DNA from: Lineolata rhizophorae
Lineage: Eukaryota > Ascomycota > Dothideomycetes > Lineolatales > Lineolataceae
DNA: 55,353 nucleotides
NCBI GenBank assembly: GCA_010093515.1
Contig: MU001711.1
Span: forward strand, 73,341 to 128,693
Reading direction: 5' to 3'
Shown: one piece after another, positions 9,401-19,755 of the stretch
How positions within the stretch are numbered: the stretch's first letter is position 1
How the letters are laid out: each line of letters opens with the position of its first letter
Made by a program: the position numbers and the translations under genes
Notes under the pieces: generated by a model
The model's input: only the letters and a program-made list of their open reading frames with translations
What the model was told of the DNA's origin: nothing
Database searches by the model: none

Positions 9401-11608
9401 CTGCTCGTCCTCACTGCTACCCTCGTCGCTCATAAACGGGGCTAGGTCAGGATCAATAATGCTATCATGATGAAATGCCGGGAGTAGGCTCCGGTTATCC
9501 GCTTCATGCTGGTGGAACGGAACACGCTCGTCGCCGAGTATGCTGCTCTTGTTAATGCTGCGCATGTGTTGGTGCCGCGAGTGGTGCCGTTTATGCCCTG
9601 TGCCTGAGCGCGGACGGCCAGACAAGCTGCGGAGCGAGCGCGACGACGAAGGTCGCGTAAGGATCGGCTGGCCATCAAATTCGATGATAGCACTGCGACG
9701 CTTCGTCTCACCGTGGCGACGCGACACGGGGATGCCCATGGTCGGGGTCGAGATCTTGGTGTGGTCCTCAACGTGCCCATGCCCCCTCTCACCGTGGTGT
9801 GGGTGTGCTGCGATAGGCTCATCGTCTGCGTCCTCCGAAAACACGCTCGAGTCATCATCGTTTCCCTGGATGATTGCCTCGCAGGGCTTGCACACGCGTA
9901 GACTGCCGCTCTGGCCGAACGGCGTGCCAGTGATCAGCGACGTGCATTTGGCGTCAAAAATCTGGCCGCATGTGCGGCAATGGTGCTTCCGGCGGAAGGT
10001 GGAAAAGGTGTCGCCACAGTAAAAACAGTCCTTGGCATTCTCGTCACGCATCCAGAACTCCTTACCCAAGATACGTCGCCGCATCTGAGAGAAGACAGCG
10101 TTTGGTAGCACCTCGGTATTGTTGCGGTGATGATGCGGTTGCACCGGACCGCCCTGTGACGTCTGTGACGGCGGTATCTGGGGCTGCACCGGCTGCCCGG
10201 CTTGCGGCACAGAATCCGGTTCCTCCCTCATAGTAGTCATGGTCGCCCCTGCATCGGCGCCCGCAAAGCTGGCCTGCCGCGCCGTCGCAACGGAGCTGAG
10301 GCCGTCCGACGACGACGCCCTAGACGCCTTATATCCAGACATGTGTCCCTGTGTGATCTGCAGCGCGGGCCGCTGCGCGTGGCCGTGGCCATGACTGCTG
10401 TCTGCGGACGTCGGCACGTGCTGCACGTGATGCTCTGTCCCTGGTCCCTGGTCGAGGCGCGTGTTCAGCTTCAATTGGCCCGGCATCGTGGGCGCGGGCT
10501 GATCGCTGAGGTCCTGTGCACCGAGCGTGGGGATGGCGCCACCGACCTGCCGTGCATCGGGCAGCATGGTGCCACTCGGATCTGGCATTGGAGGGCCGGC
10601 GCTGGAGGGCTGGCGAGTCATAAGAACTCTATCTTCATCATCATCGTCGTCGTCTTCTGCATCGTCATCGCTGCTACCGCTGGACTGGGCTGCTCCGACC
10701 AAAGAGTTGTCTTTACTCAAGCCACCAGAGCCGCTGAGAGAGGCTCCGCTGGCGGAATGAATCTTCTCCCTTTCCACCATGACGGCGCTGTTCTGCTGCA
10801 AATCTGCGACCGAATTGCTAGGTGACTTCTTTGTAGAGTGTATGCTTGCGCTGGCCCTCGACTCTCTTTCTTCCGACATGCTCGTATCGAGCGACTCTGT
10901 CGTACTCGCGGCGAGGCTGGGGGGAGCCTTTGGCCCTGTCCCAAACGGTGTTCTGTATCCTGTTGAGCCCGGCTTCGACGGCGCGGACGAGGTAACTGGT
11001 GAGCCCGAGCCCGATGGCCGCGACGGTGGCTGCGACTGATCTGGGAACGTCTGGACGAGGGGCGACTGCAGTCGGGACGGTGGTGCGCTTAGCAGAACTG
11101 GTGAAGTTATCGTTGATCCCGGTATGCTGCTCGTCGATAGCTTTTGCGGCCTACCCCGGAGTCCTCCTGCCGTAGCCGCACCTCTTCCAACGTCCTCGGC
11201 GCTCTCATTGCTCATCGAAACCGGCGAAGCTACGGCAGAACCATATCCACCTCCGGCACTTACGCCACCGCCGCCTCCAACGGTTGCCCGAATACGGCTG
11301 TAAAGCCCGCTGAGACCGCCATGGACCAGATCCCCTGCACCAACAGCAAACCCTTTCCCTTCACCACTAGCGGCGGACGGCGGCGGCGAGGCGAACTCGT
11401 CAAAAGTAGTAAGCGTGTCTGATCGAGATGCTGTCGTATGGATGGCATCGAGAGCGTGAGAAAGGGTTTCCTTGTCAAACTGCTGACCACGGGATGAGAG
11501 CGACGCAAAGGAGCCGCGACGGGAGGAGCGCGCGGCGAGTGGGAGGCGGATCGAGGACGCGGAAGGGGAGGGGACCGAGTCCGGGGGTGGGTAGCGGGAC
11601 GTCGCCAT
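3470..11608 (-). CDS. FAB1: 1-phosphatidylinositol-3-phosphate 5-kinase (Fab1/PIKfyve)
   Basis: Single uninterrupted frame of 2,712 residues. It phosphorylates PI3P to PI(3,5)P2 on endosome/vacuole membranes. Domains are in canonical Fab1 order. A disordered Ser/Pro-rich N-terminus comes first. A FYVE zinc finger follows at about 520-580, with paired CxxC motifs and the PI3P-binding RRKHHCRTCG core. A TCP-1/CCT-like domain lies at about 960-1160, then a Cys-rich central region (CxxxC and CRVCK motifs). The lipid kinase domain spans about 2360-2650, with FVLK for ATP binding, FDLKGS, MDYSLMAG, IDCIRTYTWDKK and the PTITSPKDYRNRF specificity loop. The ATG at 11608 is the first in frame and gives a Fab1-like length. 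It is divergently transcribed from the TPP1-like gene across 941 bp. No key residue appears lost. Confidence is very high. Confidence 0.97.
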   Translation of the reverse strand: MATSRYPPPDSVPSPSASSIRLPLAARSSRRGSFASLSSRGQQFDKETLSHALDAIHTTASRSDTLTTFDEFASPPPSAASGEGKGFAVGAGDLVHGGLSGLYSRIRATVGGGGGVSAGGGYGSAVASPVSMSNESAEDVGRGAATAGGLRGRPQKLSTSSIPGSTITSPVLLSAPPSRLQSPLVQTFPDQSQPPSRPSGSGSPVTSSAPSKPGSTGYRTPFGTGPKAPPSLAASTTESLDTSMSEERESRASASIHSTKKSPSNSVADLQQNSAVMVEREKIHSASGASLSGSGGLSKDNSLVGAAQSSGSSDDDAEDDDDDDEDRVLMTRQPSSAGPPMPDPSGTMLPDARQVGGAIPTLGAQDLSDQPAPTMPGQLKLNTRLDQGPGTEHHVQHVPTSADSSHGHGHAQRPALQITQGHMSGYKASRASSSDGLSSVATARQASFAGADAGATMTTMREEPDSVPQAGQPVQPQIPPSQTSQGGPVQPHHHRNNTEVLPNAVFSQMRRRILGKEFWMRDENAKDCFYCGDTFSTFRRKHHCRTCGQIFDAKCTSLITGTPFGQSGSLRVCKPCEAIIQGNDDDSSVFSEDADDEPIAAHPHHGERGHGHVEDHTKISTPTMGIPVSRRHGETKRRSAIIEFDGQPILTRPSSSRSLRSLSGRPRSGTGHKRHHSRHQHMRSINKSSILGDERVPFHQHEADNRSLLPAFHHDSIIDPDLAPFMSDEGSSEDEQVSIFAALSGDAQSHGSDRSGGLGGFLSAARRGKSRGGDKSVSGALSIPGSRGGDFDTSSNTSKHQHPGRHSRKRNLSVSSIAASKSSPRRSKSNSLLRSLGIPGLGIGSPSSTNLPGHLTHSQSQIIVPTTSNTATPGGSINGPGLGPNFATRITRSSSMRGADAPSLELNQASLQHVRRLLRQMLEDAEVPGTRGWERALMPILLQCTDDVDPDVQRSDDIDIRHYIKLKKIPGGKPGDTAYVSGVVFSKNVALKSMPRSIPQPRIMIVTFAIEYARHHQHFMSLEPVIAQEREYLRNQVNLIAALRPSLLLVERNVAGLALKFLEEEGIAVAYNVKPSVLNAVSRCTQTRMISSVDKLTDPSHLGQCASFDVKTFVNGGARKTYIYLTGCEPDLGCTIVLRGADTETLRKLKRIAEFMAYVVYNLKLETCLMRDEFVLIPNSTKPGGTLLPGARKSGAEAEKTGEKPECGSRETLQMESDKTTQRTDNGLDELGSEHPDQSVESIADTQASSAAEKTETPVEHSNEDLQRSGTTGQSGNTGTATTGTNVTGTTLARASTVGGTTLAGSIGPNMPTTTNTSSSTDVARVSDEPAIPNDVPMPSYYSDMVEKYQTKLLSASPFVKFMLPYLLVQAREQERRLAYLKRLRDQYSTENDDPEKEDDVPQQKFSLVQPEMVHTVVQKASKQVKEFLHAVHNAEYEKAMHNYMTQKRQWEAYLSGNMNLFDPVNHQRIAVLYSVVNSKTSTPCIGPEIIALEFYHEHDLDDGFTPDCTLGQYVEDLCSGAGSICDINGCDKKMTDHYRQYVHGNGQMSVFVQKYPSKIKGLHNTILMWSCCRVCKAETQAIPMSESTWKYSFAKYLELTFWSTELHPRADICPHDIHKSHVRYFGFNNVALRIQYDAIQLYEVIVPRPTVTWKVDSDLRLKNEQFARIEERLDRFMHSVRARIKSIHVESVVPEKVEECRSEVDRLTKRANEEHDALRRKLQKKYMGSRYYEIIPMNRAVRAIQEKAIGWDEAFAEFERRFFPSEKDIRRLAALQLRKIFLDRDESSASIASTEEAGEEAPQVDEKLAAAAEAAGGQLPINRKPSQMSPEKARDMLNAVVEEHSAGTVLEEGGKQKENDEGKSSIAPTSTSPSTSPDKGRHVETSLQELDRDDVRHLDLAVSNNFPGTPPKDHHQQPQDRSTSQIGTPIVGPQIAPEPPGHPAVDRLATPTPSPRLSPLPRPRDTPNGTEPSTPSVLGIPGFETPIESRIPRPVDTRREVMARPMLGRTHSQPSGAFSRAAGGSFQGGLPTLRSESPVAPVSTKGPMAERLERLGIGSFKAPKASHSLIPRSVPAAKRNGTGVGNGNETRVSTLAKHFEQLSREFEKERLRERRQRNERRQVRAYPLASSKPIVEVYSDAREAVQERNPSEEDLHHQSPLSLARPGTDTSLTEGGESSALETPTTAPTTVEESPVEERKPEDADLPKGAEGQDLTTSQQTSDMEGEGDGTDTEHSGLDDMDIIPDRILSPTDVPLDLELPKHEKTSLMRMLTSFWSERSASGWAPLDYPFAPIEHVWEDSDIIVREDEPSSIIALALSSPDYLAKVRGFRKPLANEQPNSDSDTDINVDTPFMESEEASIERNLMHQANTNIRYVFQNRSVKAQCKIFYAESFDALRRKCGVAERFVESLSRCLKWDSKGGKTKSLFLKTLDDRFVLKSLSPVEVNSFFKFAPNYFAFVHQNLFKGLPSVIAKMFGLFQVVIRNPATGRDFDWFMLVMENLFYDRAPNRRFDLKGSMRNRKIQSTGERDEVLLDENLVDIIFEQPIFVREHTKKLLKASVWNDTLFLSKQNVMDYSLMAGFDDDRREIIVGIIDCIRTYTWDKKLETWIKDRGKNKPTITSPKDYRNRFRIAMSTYILQAPNCWHQFQAQQIQKRPLKLDNKPGAPGPGGMATVTAPGTSPNRAAGGVAADDGETQVLYPEAHALSGTAL

Positions 11609-12549
11609 GGGTGGAAGATGAGCTAGAAATAGTTTTGACGCAGGGGAGCCGGGCTAGAGAAAAGTAGAGGCAGGGTTCGGTGACGTAGGTTTAGAGGCCA
11701 AAGATGCGGGAGATTTCCCGGTCCCAAAGCCCGGGCGCCGAATGGAGGCTGCACCGACCGCCGCGAGCCCGGGGCGGCTGCCGTCGTCACCCTAGTCCGC
11801 GTCGAAGAGACGCGGTCGAAGGCATCGGCTGCGTTCTGCGTGCGTAGATTCGTAGCCTAAGCCGAAGGAGGTGGAAGGAACAATAAACGTGAATATGGCG
11901 AATCCGGGGAGTCGCCGGGCTGCGGATGAGGCGATAACGGGGCAGGGAAGCAAGCTCGGGTGGCGATACGAGCGGGCGCGGAGGCGTCGCAGAAGTACTT
12001 GCGAGGGTATGACGGAGACAAAGACGCCTACAAAGATAAGGGGGAAGCGAATAGGACAGCGGCGGGCGAGGAGAAGGCTTCACGATGAGTCGAAGGCGGT
12101 GGAAGGGCGGGCCTCAGCCGAGCGGGCGGTTGTTGTTGCTCCGGCACACGGCAGGGCTCATGTGGCGCAGCTGCCGTCATCGGGCGGCGGGACGCGGATC
12201 ACATGCCGCCGGGCCTCGGCTCACACCGCCCGCTCCACCGCCCATGAGCTGGTGGGGCCGCCCGAGTTCTGCCGAGCCCTCGCTTCGCGCACATCACGCG
12301 CCCACGTGATTGTCCGCAGCGGGCGCGTCGGGCGGATCGACGCGTGCTGCTTCTGGCCCGCTTCGAAATGACATCGCGAGATTACATGAGCCAGCCGGTC
12401 GCGCAGTCACCGACCCCGTCCGAGTTCGACCTCCCGCCGCAACTTCGCCACCTCCTCCGCCAAATGCCCAACCTTATACTTCCAGCCTCTTCCACCACCA
12501 CCACCACCCTTCCCGCGAACCTGCTCGCCGCTGTGCAGCAGCCTCAATA
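11609..12549. promoter_or_regulatory. divergent FAB1 / TPP1-like promoter region
   Basis: A 941-bp GC-rich gap lies between the divergent starts of FAB1 and the TPP1-like gene. It has polypyrimidine-rich sequence with CCACCACCACCACC just before the right-hand start, typical of fungal 5' leaders. Open frames here look like chance consequences of high GC. No consensus TATA box was picked out. Confidence 0.5.
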
Positions 12550-15500
12550 ATGGCGCGCGAACGCCCCAAGCAGGGCGCGTGCGCCAAAGACAACGACGGC
12601 CCCAAGTCTGTGTGGTTGAGTCCCGTCGTGGGCGATGCCCTCACGTTCGGGCTCCTGTGGCTCAAGACCACCAATCGCGTCTCGGCTCGCGAGCACAACA
12701 CAGACCTCGAGCTTTTCGAAGAATACTCCGACGACGACAGCAATCTGCGCGTACGATCCACCCACAGAGATCCAGAGGAGCGGCCGTTGGCTCTGGACAT
12801 CGTCGAGGTAACCCGTTTCCCGCGCCAAGGCTGAAACTCGTCGTGGTACGTGACTGACTCTAGTGATGCGTGCAGATTTCGAGCGACCGAGAGGCTCTTC
12901 TTAGCGACAAAGCGAACACCGTCTGGGTCAAGCTCTCGGCGAAGTCCGTCGCCGCGTATAGGAAGAAGCACAAGGATCGACCTCTCGCCGTCGGAGACGA
13001 AATCTTCGTCGAGGACTTCGAAGTAGTCGCCACGCACCTTGGGCCCCGCACCAAGCGCATCACTCTCCTCGTCTTGGCTTTCGAATGGCATCCGCTCGAC
13101 CCTACAACTCCACGACAGAAGCTATCGTCCAGGTTGCGGCCCCCATTGCTTAGCTCCGTTGACGCCGTCGATACAGGGCTCCGACAATTGAAACGCTTCC
13201 GGGAGGAGGGCTTGTCGGGAGAAGAAATGGTGGCTGAGCAGATCTCGGACGAGCGTCTAGAGTGGAAACAAAGGGTTTGCGGCTACCTTATCAGCCAATC
13301 GCGGCTCCATAGCCAATCTCAGCAGTCGGCTGACACTGACCAGCAAAAGGCCCGAGACGAGTACCATCGCCAGCGAGAACTCGAGTACATTCGTAGTCAG
13401 GAGGAGGCGTGGGCAGCCGCGGACCGAGACCAAACGTCGTCGCAGGCTCGCTTTGCGACGCCGTCGCCCTCGCAGCCTTTCGAGACTCAGGCACCATTAG
13501 CAACTCAAGCGCCGCGCACCAGTTCGAGCGACGACGACCCGGACGACTACCCGCGAACAAGTCCGGGACGTACGAATCGATATCAGCGTAGCACTGCGGA
13601 TATTATACCTCCATCCAAGGACGAAATTTCGAAACGCCAGCGAGAGAAGCAGAATGCGTTGCTCCAGATATTGCCGCGGGGAAATGCAACTGCCCGCACC
13701 GACCGAGGCGACACAAACGTTGGGAGGGCGAGCTCAATTTCTCTTTCTCCTGCGCCCGACGTGTCCAACAGAAGTGCATCCCTCGCAGGCGGGGTCCGAA
13801 ATCAGGACGATCCGCCCCCCATCTCCTTCCTTGACCAGGAACCCCCTACTGCAACGGACAACGTTTCTCGAGTAAATGGGCGCAGTGCCAATAATCGTAC
13901 TGAGTTGCCGGTTTTAGAATCTGTTGGAAAATTACACGACACGTCGAGAGTGTTGGCGTGGAAAGATGATCGCACGGTGCACCGCTTCGGCGAAATTTCC
14001 GCCGGCTTCGTTCCGATAACCAGAAAGGTCATGATCGTGCCAAAAGACCAAGCGGAGCATATCGACAAAGTTGGATGTACGTCACTTTTTGAAGTTTCTC
14101 TTGGACTAGTTTGTGTTTACTAAAACCCTACCTTGCGTAGTTTGGAATCCGGCAAACTCTAAGCATGGCCACGGAGTTCCTCCTGTCCCGCAAAGTGTTC
14201 TCGAGGCGCTGGAAGCGGGACCCAATGAAACCAATCCGCCGAACCCTGAAGGCTCCCCTAGTAGTAGCGAGCCGCCGCTTCCCACCCTCGCCCCGGCGAC
14301 TTCGAACGTCGAAATGCGTGACCCAGTCGATATTACCAACGAAGAAGACGAAGACGACTCGTTCCTCTCGGCTTGGTCAAGCTCCCCTGTCGAGCGAAAG
14401 ACTAACCGCCTACCAGCAGATACGCCAGGCTCATCGCCTGGGAAACGCCAGAAAATGACTGCCCAATTCCGGCAACAACAACAGTCAAGTCCGTTGGTGA
14501 AGCAGACGCCCTACTCTACTACCAAAACAGCTGCAACGACTTCTACTTCCTTCCACGATGACGGACTGTTGTTGCAGCCGCTAATGGAATCGTCAGATCC
14601 CGTCATTCCAGCAACTTGCACCAAGGACAGTTCGGCAGAGCAACAGAAAAGGAGTGCTTCTTCTGTTATCTTCCAGAGCCGGTCCAAGAGAGCACTCGGC
14701 ACGCCAGATTACGGCCAGGCTGAGATCGACGTCCAGTTTCAGAATGAAATCCAGCACGCCATGTCATCTCAAGTGAGCTTGCGAGCATCTACTCAGGATG
14801 CTATAGCTCCGGAGCCACCTCGCCGCGAACTATTTCTACAGTCGCAAGATTCAGTGTTGGATGCAAGTGATCCCATAGAAGAAAACAACGAACTACCAGG
14901 CGCGGAGCCGATATCTTCCAACGCCGAAGCCGTTCAGAAGTCTTTGGTGGAAGAGATTCCACCTCCACGGTCCTCTGTTCTGATGGTCGAGGACCCGATG
15001 GAAGAGGAACCAATGGCAAATCCCGAACCAACAAACCTTAACTCGTCTGTGGAGAATCTGATCCCGCAGGATGACCGCACAGCATCTCCACCGTCTACTC
15101 AGCTTATGGTGGAAGCCGAAGACACCCCAGTTGATCGTGGCAGCTCTAAGCGGCCAGCTTCATCCCCGACAAAGAGCGAAGAACTCATGCCACCTCCTGC
15201 TCGCAAGACTTCCAAGCCACCGCAGAAGAAAATGAGAGTTGTCGCGCCAGAATTCCACTTCAGTCAAGAGAAACAAGTGAGAGAGGACCCGGCCATCGGC
15301 ATGCACAAATTCAAGCAAGAATATCTCGACGCGATGTCTTCCGGCTCTTCTCCGAAACCAGTGGATGCGTCGCAATCGTCCCAGAGCGTAGCAAACGCTA
15401 CCGAGCACGCCTCTTCTCCGCCGCAAACGCAGCACGACCAAGATTCTGGGAGCACGGAGCAATTCGCGCAGCGTGTCCCCGACCTCTCCTCGCTGTTTTC

Positions 15501-17274
15501 CAACGGCGGCTCACTCTTCCGTCCAGGCCTCTCGCCTCCCGCTCAAGGGTCCCCGGCCATGTCCACCGCTCCCGGAATGCAGTCTACGCCCTCTCCCACG
15601 GCCCAGTCTATCTACTACGACTTCAAGGCCGCATACCCGTCCTATGCCGGCACTATGTCGCATTTCGTGTCACTGTGCCGCAAGCTCGAAGAGGCCCGCC
15701 GGACCGGCAAGGCGGTGCACAAGTCTTTGTACGATGATTATATTTTCAGGCACGCGAGCGAGTATAGGACGCACGTGCAAGAGCGTATGAGTCTGGGCGA
15801 GGATCCAGTTCCATATGGGTTGTGGTATGAGGAGGAAGTGGACGAGCCGGGATGCTTCAAGAAGGTTGTCAATGCGAATACGCTGGAGGTGGCTGTGGAC
15901 AACGGTGGCGAGGGTAATAATGATACCTGTGAGGCTGGGAAGGGAAAAAGGAAGGGCAGGCTTGTGACTTCTGGCGGGGCGGCATCTCTAGCTGGGTCAA
16001 AAAGGACTCATGGAGACGGGAGTTCGCCTGCGCGGCGTTCGGAAAAGCGACTGCCTGCGCAACGGATGGGCACGCCTGGCAGCGAGTTTGATGGCAATGT
16101 CGCATCCGCAGAGAATTCTACCAAGAAAGCGGAGGAACAAGAGAAGAACAAAGGTTCTCCGGTCACAAAAAAGCCCCGAACGGAGAAGATTCATGAGCCT
16201 GTGTCGGGTTTGCCGGCGCAGTCGATTCAGGAGAGCAGTCCCGTTTCGCCGCCCTTTTTAGGAAGGAGGGAGCAGCAAGTACTGAGGGAGAAGAGAAGCA
16301 ACACTCGCGCGGACAAGGTAGAGAAGCTACAGGCTAGCCCGGCGGAGGAGGACGTTGAGATGACTATAGTAAGTGAGGGTGGAACTATCACAAAAGGCAA
16401 AGTTGTTACTTCAGTTGCTGCTCCCGCTAGGCCGAAACCGACAAGGGTGTCGCCGCGGACGAAGAAGGACTCAATGAAGGTGGCAGAGATCCAAAGGCAA
16501 GGCATAGAGGAAGCGACGAAAAAGGAAATGACAAAGGAAAAGGGGATGAGAGGCCAAATAGGCAAAGCTTCCCCTATTAACACCTCTACGGCTTTGGTTG
16601 GCACTGTCGATGGTGGTTTAAACCAGAATTCACCATCGCCTTTGAAGAAGAGAACGTTTGTGGAGGTGCGAATTCCGGTTCAACCTAGGACCAAGCGACA
16701 GTCCATTCCCTGGCTGCGTACAGAAAAGAGTTCACAGTATTCTGGGGGTGATCAGGCGAAGAGGAAGAGCGAAAGGGTTGTATCTTCAAAACCGCCCACT
16801 ACTACGTCAACGAATGCGACCCCAACGAAATCCACGAACTCGGCAGCAAAAGCGGCTTCCCCCTTACCTTCATCCCGCGCGCCGGCGAAACATTCCCCAC
16901 ATCCTTCCCCTACTGTTCAGAAGCAATCACAGGCACCGCAATCCGGCATTGCAGCAACAGCCAAAAATCGCTCCACGTCGTCTCGCCTCGCATCAGCAGG
17001 CAGCAATGGTCACAACGTCTCTTCTCCCAAGAAACCCACCAAGCGCACTCAACCCAGCCGTGAGAGCGAGGTCAGCGAAGACCGCTGGTGGGAAGACGAT
17101 AGCACTCCATTCAGGCAGTTTGTCAAGCACTACTCGAAGGTGAAGAAGGTGCGACACAGCGCACCCCGGCCGCCTGTGGAGGCGACAGATGCGTTGGATA
17201 ATACCGGGGTGGCAAAGGGTATCGATGGAGGCCCCATTGATGTCTTGAAATGGGACTTTAGGTCTACGTTGTAA
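12550..17274 (+). CDS. TPP1/Est3-like OB-fold protein, candidate telomere factor
   Basis: Spliced model with exons 12550-12807, 12876-14076 and 14141-17274; introns are 68 and 64 nt with branch-like TGACTGAC and TACTAAAAC. The product is 1,530 aa. Residues about 10-170 resemble the fungal TPP1/ACD-Est3 OB-fold domain: a WLSP start, an EISSDREALLSD strand region, then FEVVATHLGPRTKRITLLV. The long middle is disordered, acidic and Ser/Pro-rich. A second conserved-looking block lies at about 976-1065 (YYDFKAAYPSYAGTMSHF, then SLYDDYIFRHASEY). The extreme C-terminus carries WWEDDSTPFRQFVKHYSKVK. In TPP1-family proteins the OB fold recruits telomerase and POT1-type partners at chromosome ends. The fold assignment rests on pattern memory. 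It could be another large nuclear scaffold protein. Confidence 0.6.
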
Positions 17275-19368
17275 TCGAACATTCCGTCTCTGGAAGCTTC
17301 GATGCGGCTTTCTGGTTGGAGGTTTCGAGTTATATCAGGTTCCGAACTTGGTCCAGCCACCACTTCCGCGCCCTGTGCTGCTGCTCAGAAGTTCCTTGGC
17401 ATGGAGGGTTTTGGATTCAGGATTGAAAGGGTATGTGACTGCGGCATGGAATTGCATCACTGAAGCCTCCGTAATTTTGGGGGATCAACAGCAGCTTGCT
17501 TGGTGGATTAAGTTGGATTCTAGAGCTGAAGAGCGGGACCTTCCTCCCCGTTTCTTTTGAGTTCAGCCGAGCTACTTCTGCGTCCGTCCATTGTGTACTG
17601 ATACCCCATTAGTTTTTGCCTTTGTTTTGCACGCTGGGTTTGACCAAGTGAGGAAATAGCATGCCCAGCATCAAGATGAAGCGCATGCAAGTGATGTCAA
17701 GAAGTCGCCTGGGAAAACCTCTCCGTTGTCTAGCGGTGAGACTCACGAGGTATTGAACGAGCCAACCAATTCAAACTGCTGACAAGCGCAGCAATGCCCC
17801 TGTCCTCTCAGCTGCTATTGAGTACCGTATTCGTTTGGTAATGCCATGCTCCTTCTGACGCCACGGCTTCTCCGTGTGACCAAACCCCTTCGTAAATGAA
17901 GCCATCTCGTCCCTTGGCCCTGGGACTGCGGGGCGCAGAACCAAAAGCATCGGCCCAAGATGGCGAGATCTCTCCATGCCATAAATAGCATCAACCCTGC
18001 GGCACCGCAAAGCAAGGGGCCCCCAGCCCAAGGATCCTGGGGGCGCACGGAGGCGATCCAATCGAGCTAGGCAGGTTTGTGCGAGCCGGCCAATCGTGAG
18101 CGGCGCGTTCGTCAGCCGGAACCGGGGTCCCGGGACCGCTTTCCGCCAACGTCCTTCCAGGACCTCCCGGCGCCACGGTTCTGCTTAGCATATAATGTAC
18201 AGTACCTCCATGCAACGTCCGGGCACGTTGCAGTCGTATAGACGAGCCCGGTCAGTCGGCCAGGCGTCCGCCACGCGAAATGAAAAAATACACCCAGCCA
18301 CATCCACAGAACCCGAATTTCGCGTCTCACCCGCCCGGCTATTGGCGGTAGGGCAGTCAGTCAGCAGCACGCGACTACGAGCCAACGGAAAGCTCGTCTC
18401 TTATAGTTCACCTGATCCCCGGGAGCTCAGCCACACCGCAAATATGTACTGCCATGTCCAAGACTTGGCCCCCGCAACTGGCCGGCTGCGAAAGAAGCTT
18501 GGGCTCTCCTCGTATCCACCGACCAGCCTCCTATTCGCCTTCAGAGGTTCTCGTAGATGCAGCCCCGATCTAGGGCTGCAGCTCCTTGGCCATACCCGCG
18601 ACGAGCCGCAGCATATCACAGGACGCACCCGCGCACCGCACGTCATTCGCTTGCGGCTGCACCGGAAGCTAGAACGTTAGATTCCCTCGAGCCAGCTAGC
18701 TATGTCCCTCAGCTAGCTCAGCCCTGCCGACGTTTATAGGTATACCACGGCACCTCGTATAGTATCCGCGAGGTTCGACCCGGGGCGAGCTGTGGAACTG
18801 CGGCGCAAGTAATTGCTGCCACTGTCCGGCCACCTGGCCTATATTCTTAGGTAACGCCTACCGTCTGCCATGTGCAGTCCAGACACCTGGTTGGTTGAAG
18901 CACAGCTCGAGGCTTTCCGCTTTGGGTGCGAGCTCGGAGACGTAGCATTCATAGACCCAGGTGAGGTGATGATGCATCGCGAGGCGAAAGCCTTGGCGAC
19001 TTTTCTTTACAGGTACCTAGCTGCGCGATGAGGGACTCGTGAGAGGGTAAGTGGAGGAAGGGAATCACTGGGCTATGCACAGGCACCGAGAGCCCTGGGG
19101 GATGGTGTCAGTGGCCTAAACAAGTGATATCATTTTCGTCGTGATGCCGTAATGACAAGCCGGGAATAGACTGCGACAACTCAAAGCCTTTGAAGCTCGA
19201 GACGATGAGTATTTAAGAGGCGATTGACTCCCAGCCTGGGCCGTTCCAACAATACAACAGTTCAAGTCCTCTTCACTTCCACTTCTCGACTTCAGATCGT
19301 TCAAGACAGTCACTACCACCGCTGCACTACTACAACTCCCCCCCTTCTCCATCAACCACAAACCGAAA
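17275..19368. other. long gap upstream of secreted-protein gene
   Basis: About 2.1 kb without a supportable gene. All frames are short and lack domain-like content. The right third is the promoter of the cysteine-rich secreted protein. I checked candidate tRNA B-box sequences near 18770 (ggttcgaccc) and 17735 and found no foldable cloverleaf. Confidence 0.5.
19210..19216 (+). promoter_or_regulatory. TATA-like element of secreted-protein gene
   Basis: TATTTAA lies about 153 bp upstream of the ATG at 19369. It is followed by a pyrimidine-rich, C-run-containing leader (ctcccccccttctcc) and an aaccgaaaATG start context typical of highly expressed fungal genes. Confidence 0.5.
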
Positions 19369-19755
19369 ATGAAGTACCTCGCCTGCTTTATCCCGGCCCT
19401 CGCCACCCTCGTCGCCGCCTCTCCTCTCGAGGCCCGCAACGGTGGCCCCGTGCAGTGCCAGACCTGCGACCCGCTGCCGGACAACAACCTGTGCGACGCG
19501 ACGACATCGTGCGTGGTGAACTGGGGCCACGAGGGCGACGGCGAATGGCCGAGCTACTGCGCCTGCCGCGCCGGCTACAAGGCGGACCCCATGGAGGTCG
19601 GCGCCGACCCGACCGCCCAGTGGCGCCTGCCCTGGAACACCCAGGAGGGCCGCGTCTTCGTCCGCCCGGGCGTCAAGTGCGATACGCTCTGCGAGCACTG
19701 GGAGCTGGGCCTCAACGGCTGCCAGGAAGTGCCGGAGTACCCTCAGTGCATGTAA
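19369..19755 (+). CDS. small cysteine-rich secreted protein
   Basis: Single exon, 128 aa. Residues 1-18 form a classical signal peptide (MKYLACFIPALATLVAAS). The mature part of about 110 residues has ten cysteines, enough for five disulfides, in the spacing CxxC, then C, C, then CxC, CxxxC, C and a near-terminal C. The YCACRAGYKA segment is EGF-like, and WRLPW..GRVFVRPGV looks like a conserved core seen in small secreted proteins of many Pezizomycotina. It should be exported and extracellular or wall-associated. Function is unknown; size and cysteine content fit effector candidates but do not prove that role. Start choice is supported by the signal peptide and the TATA-like element upstream. 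Confidence 0.85.
   Translation: MKYLACFIPALATLVAASPLEARNGGPVQCQTCDPLPDNNLCDATTSCVVNWGHEGDGEWPSYCACRAGYKADPMEVGADPTAQWRLPWNTQEGRVFVRPGVKCDTLCEHWELGLNGCQEVPEYPQCM

Noticed and set aside
11871-12371. 166-codon frame in the FAB1/TPP1-like gap
   Set aside because: Composition-driven; no homology-like content and sits in a divergent promoter.
18690-18800. possible tRNA (A-box-like tagctcagccc and B-box-like ggttcgaccc)
   Set aside because: No T-stem or acceptor-stem pairing could be made around these motifs.
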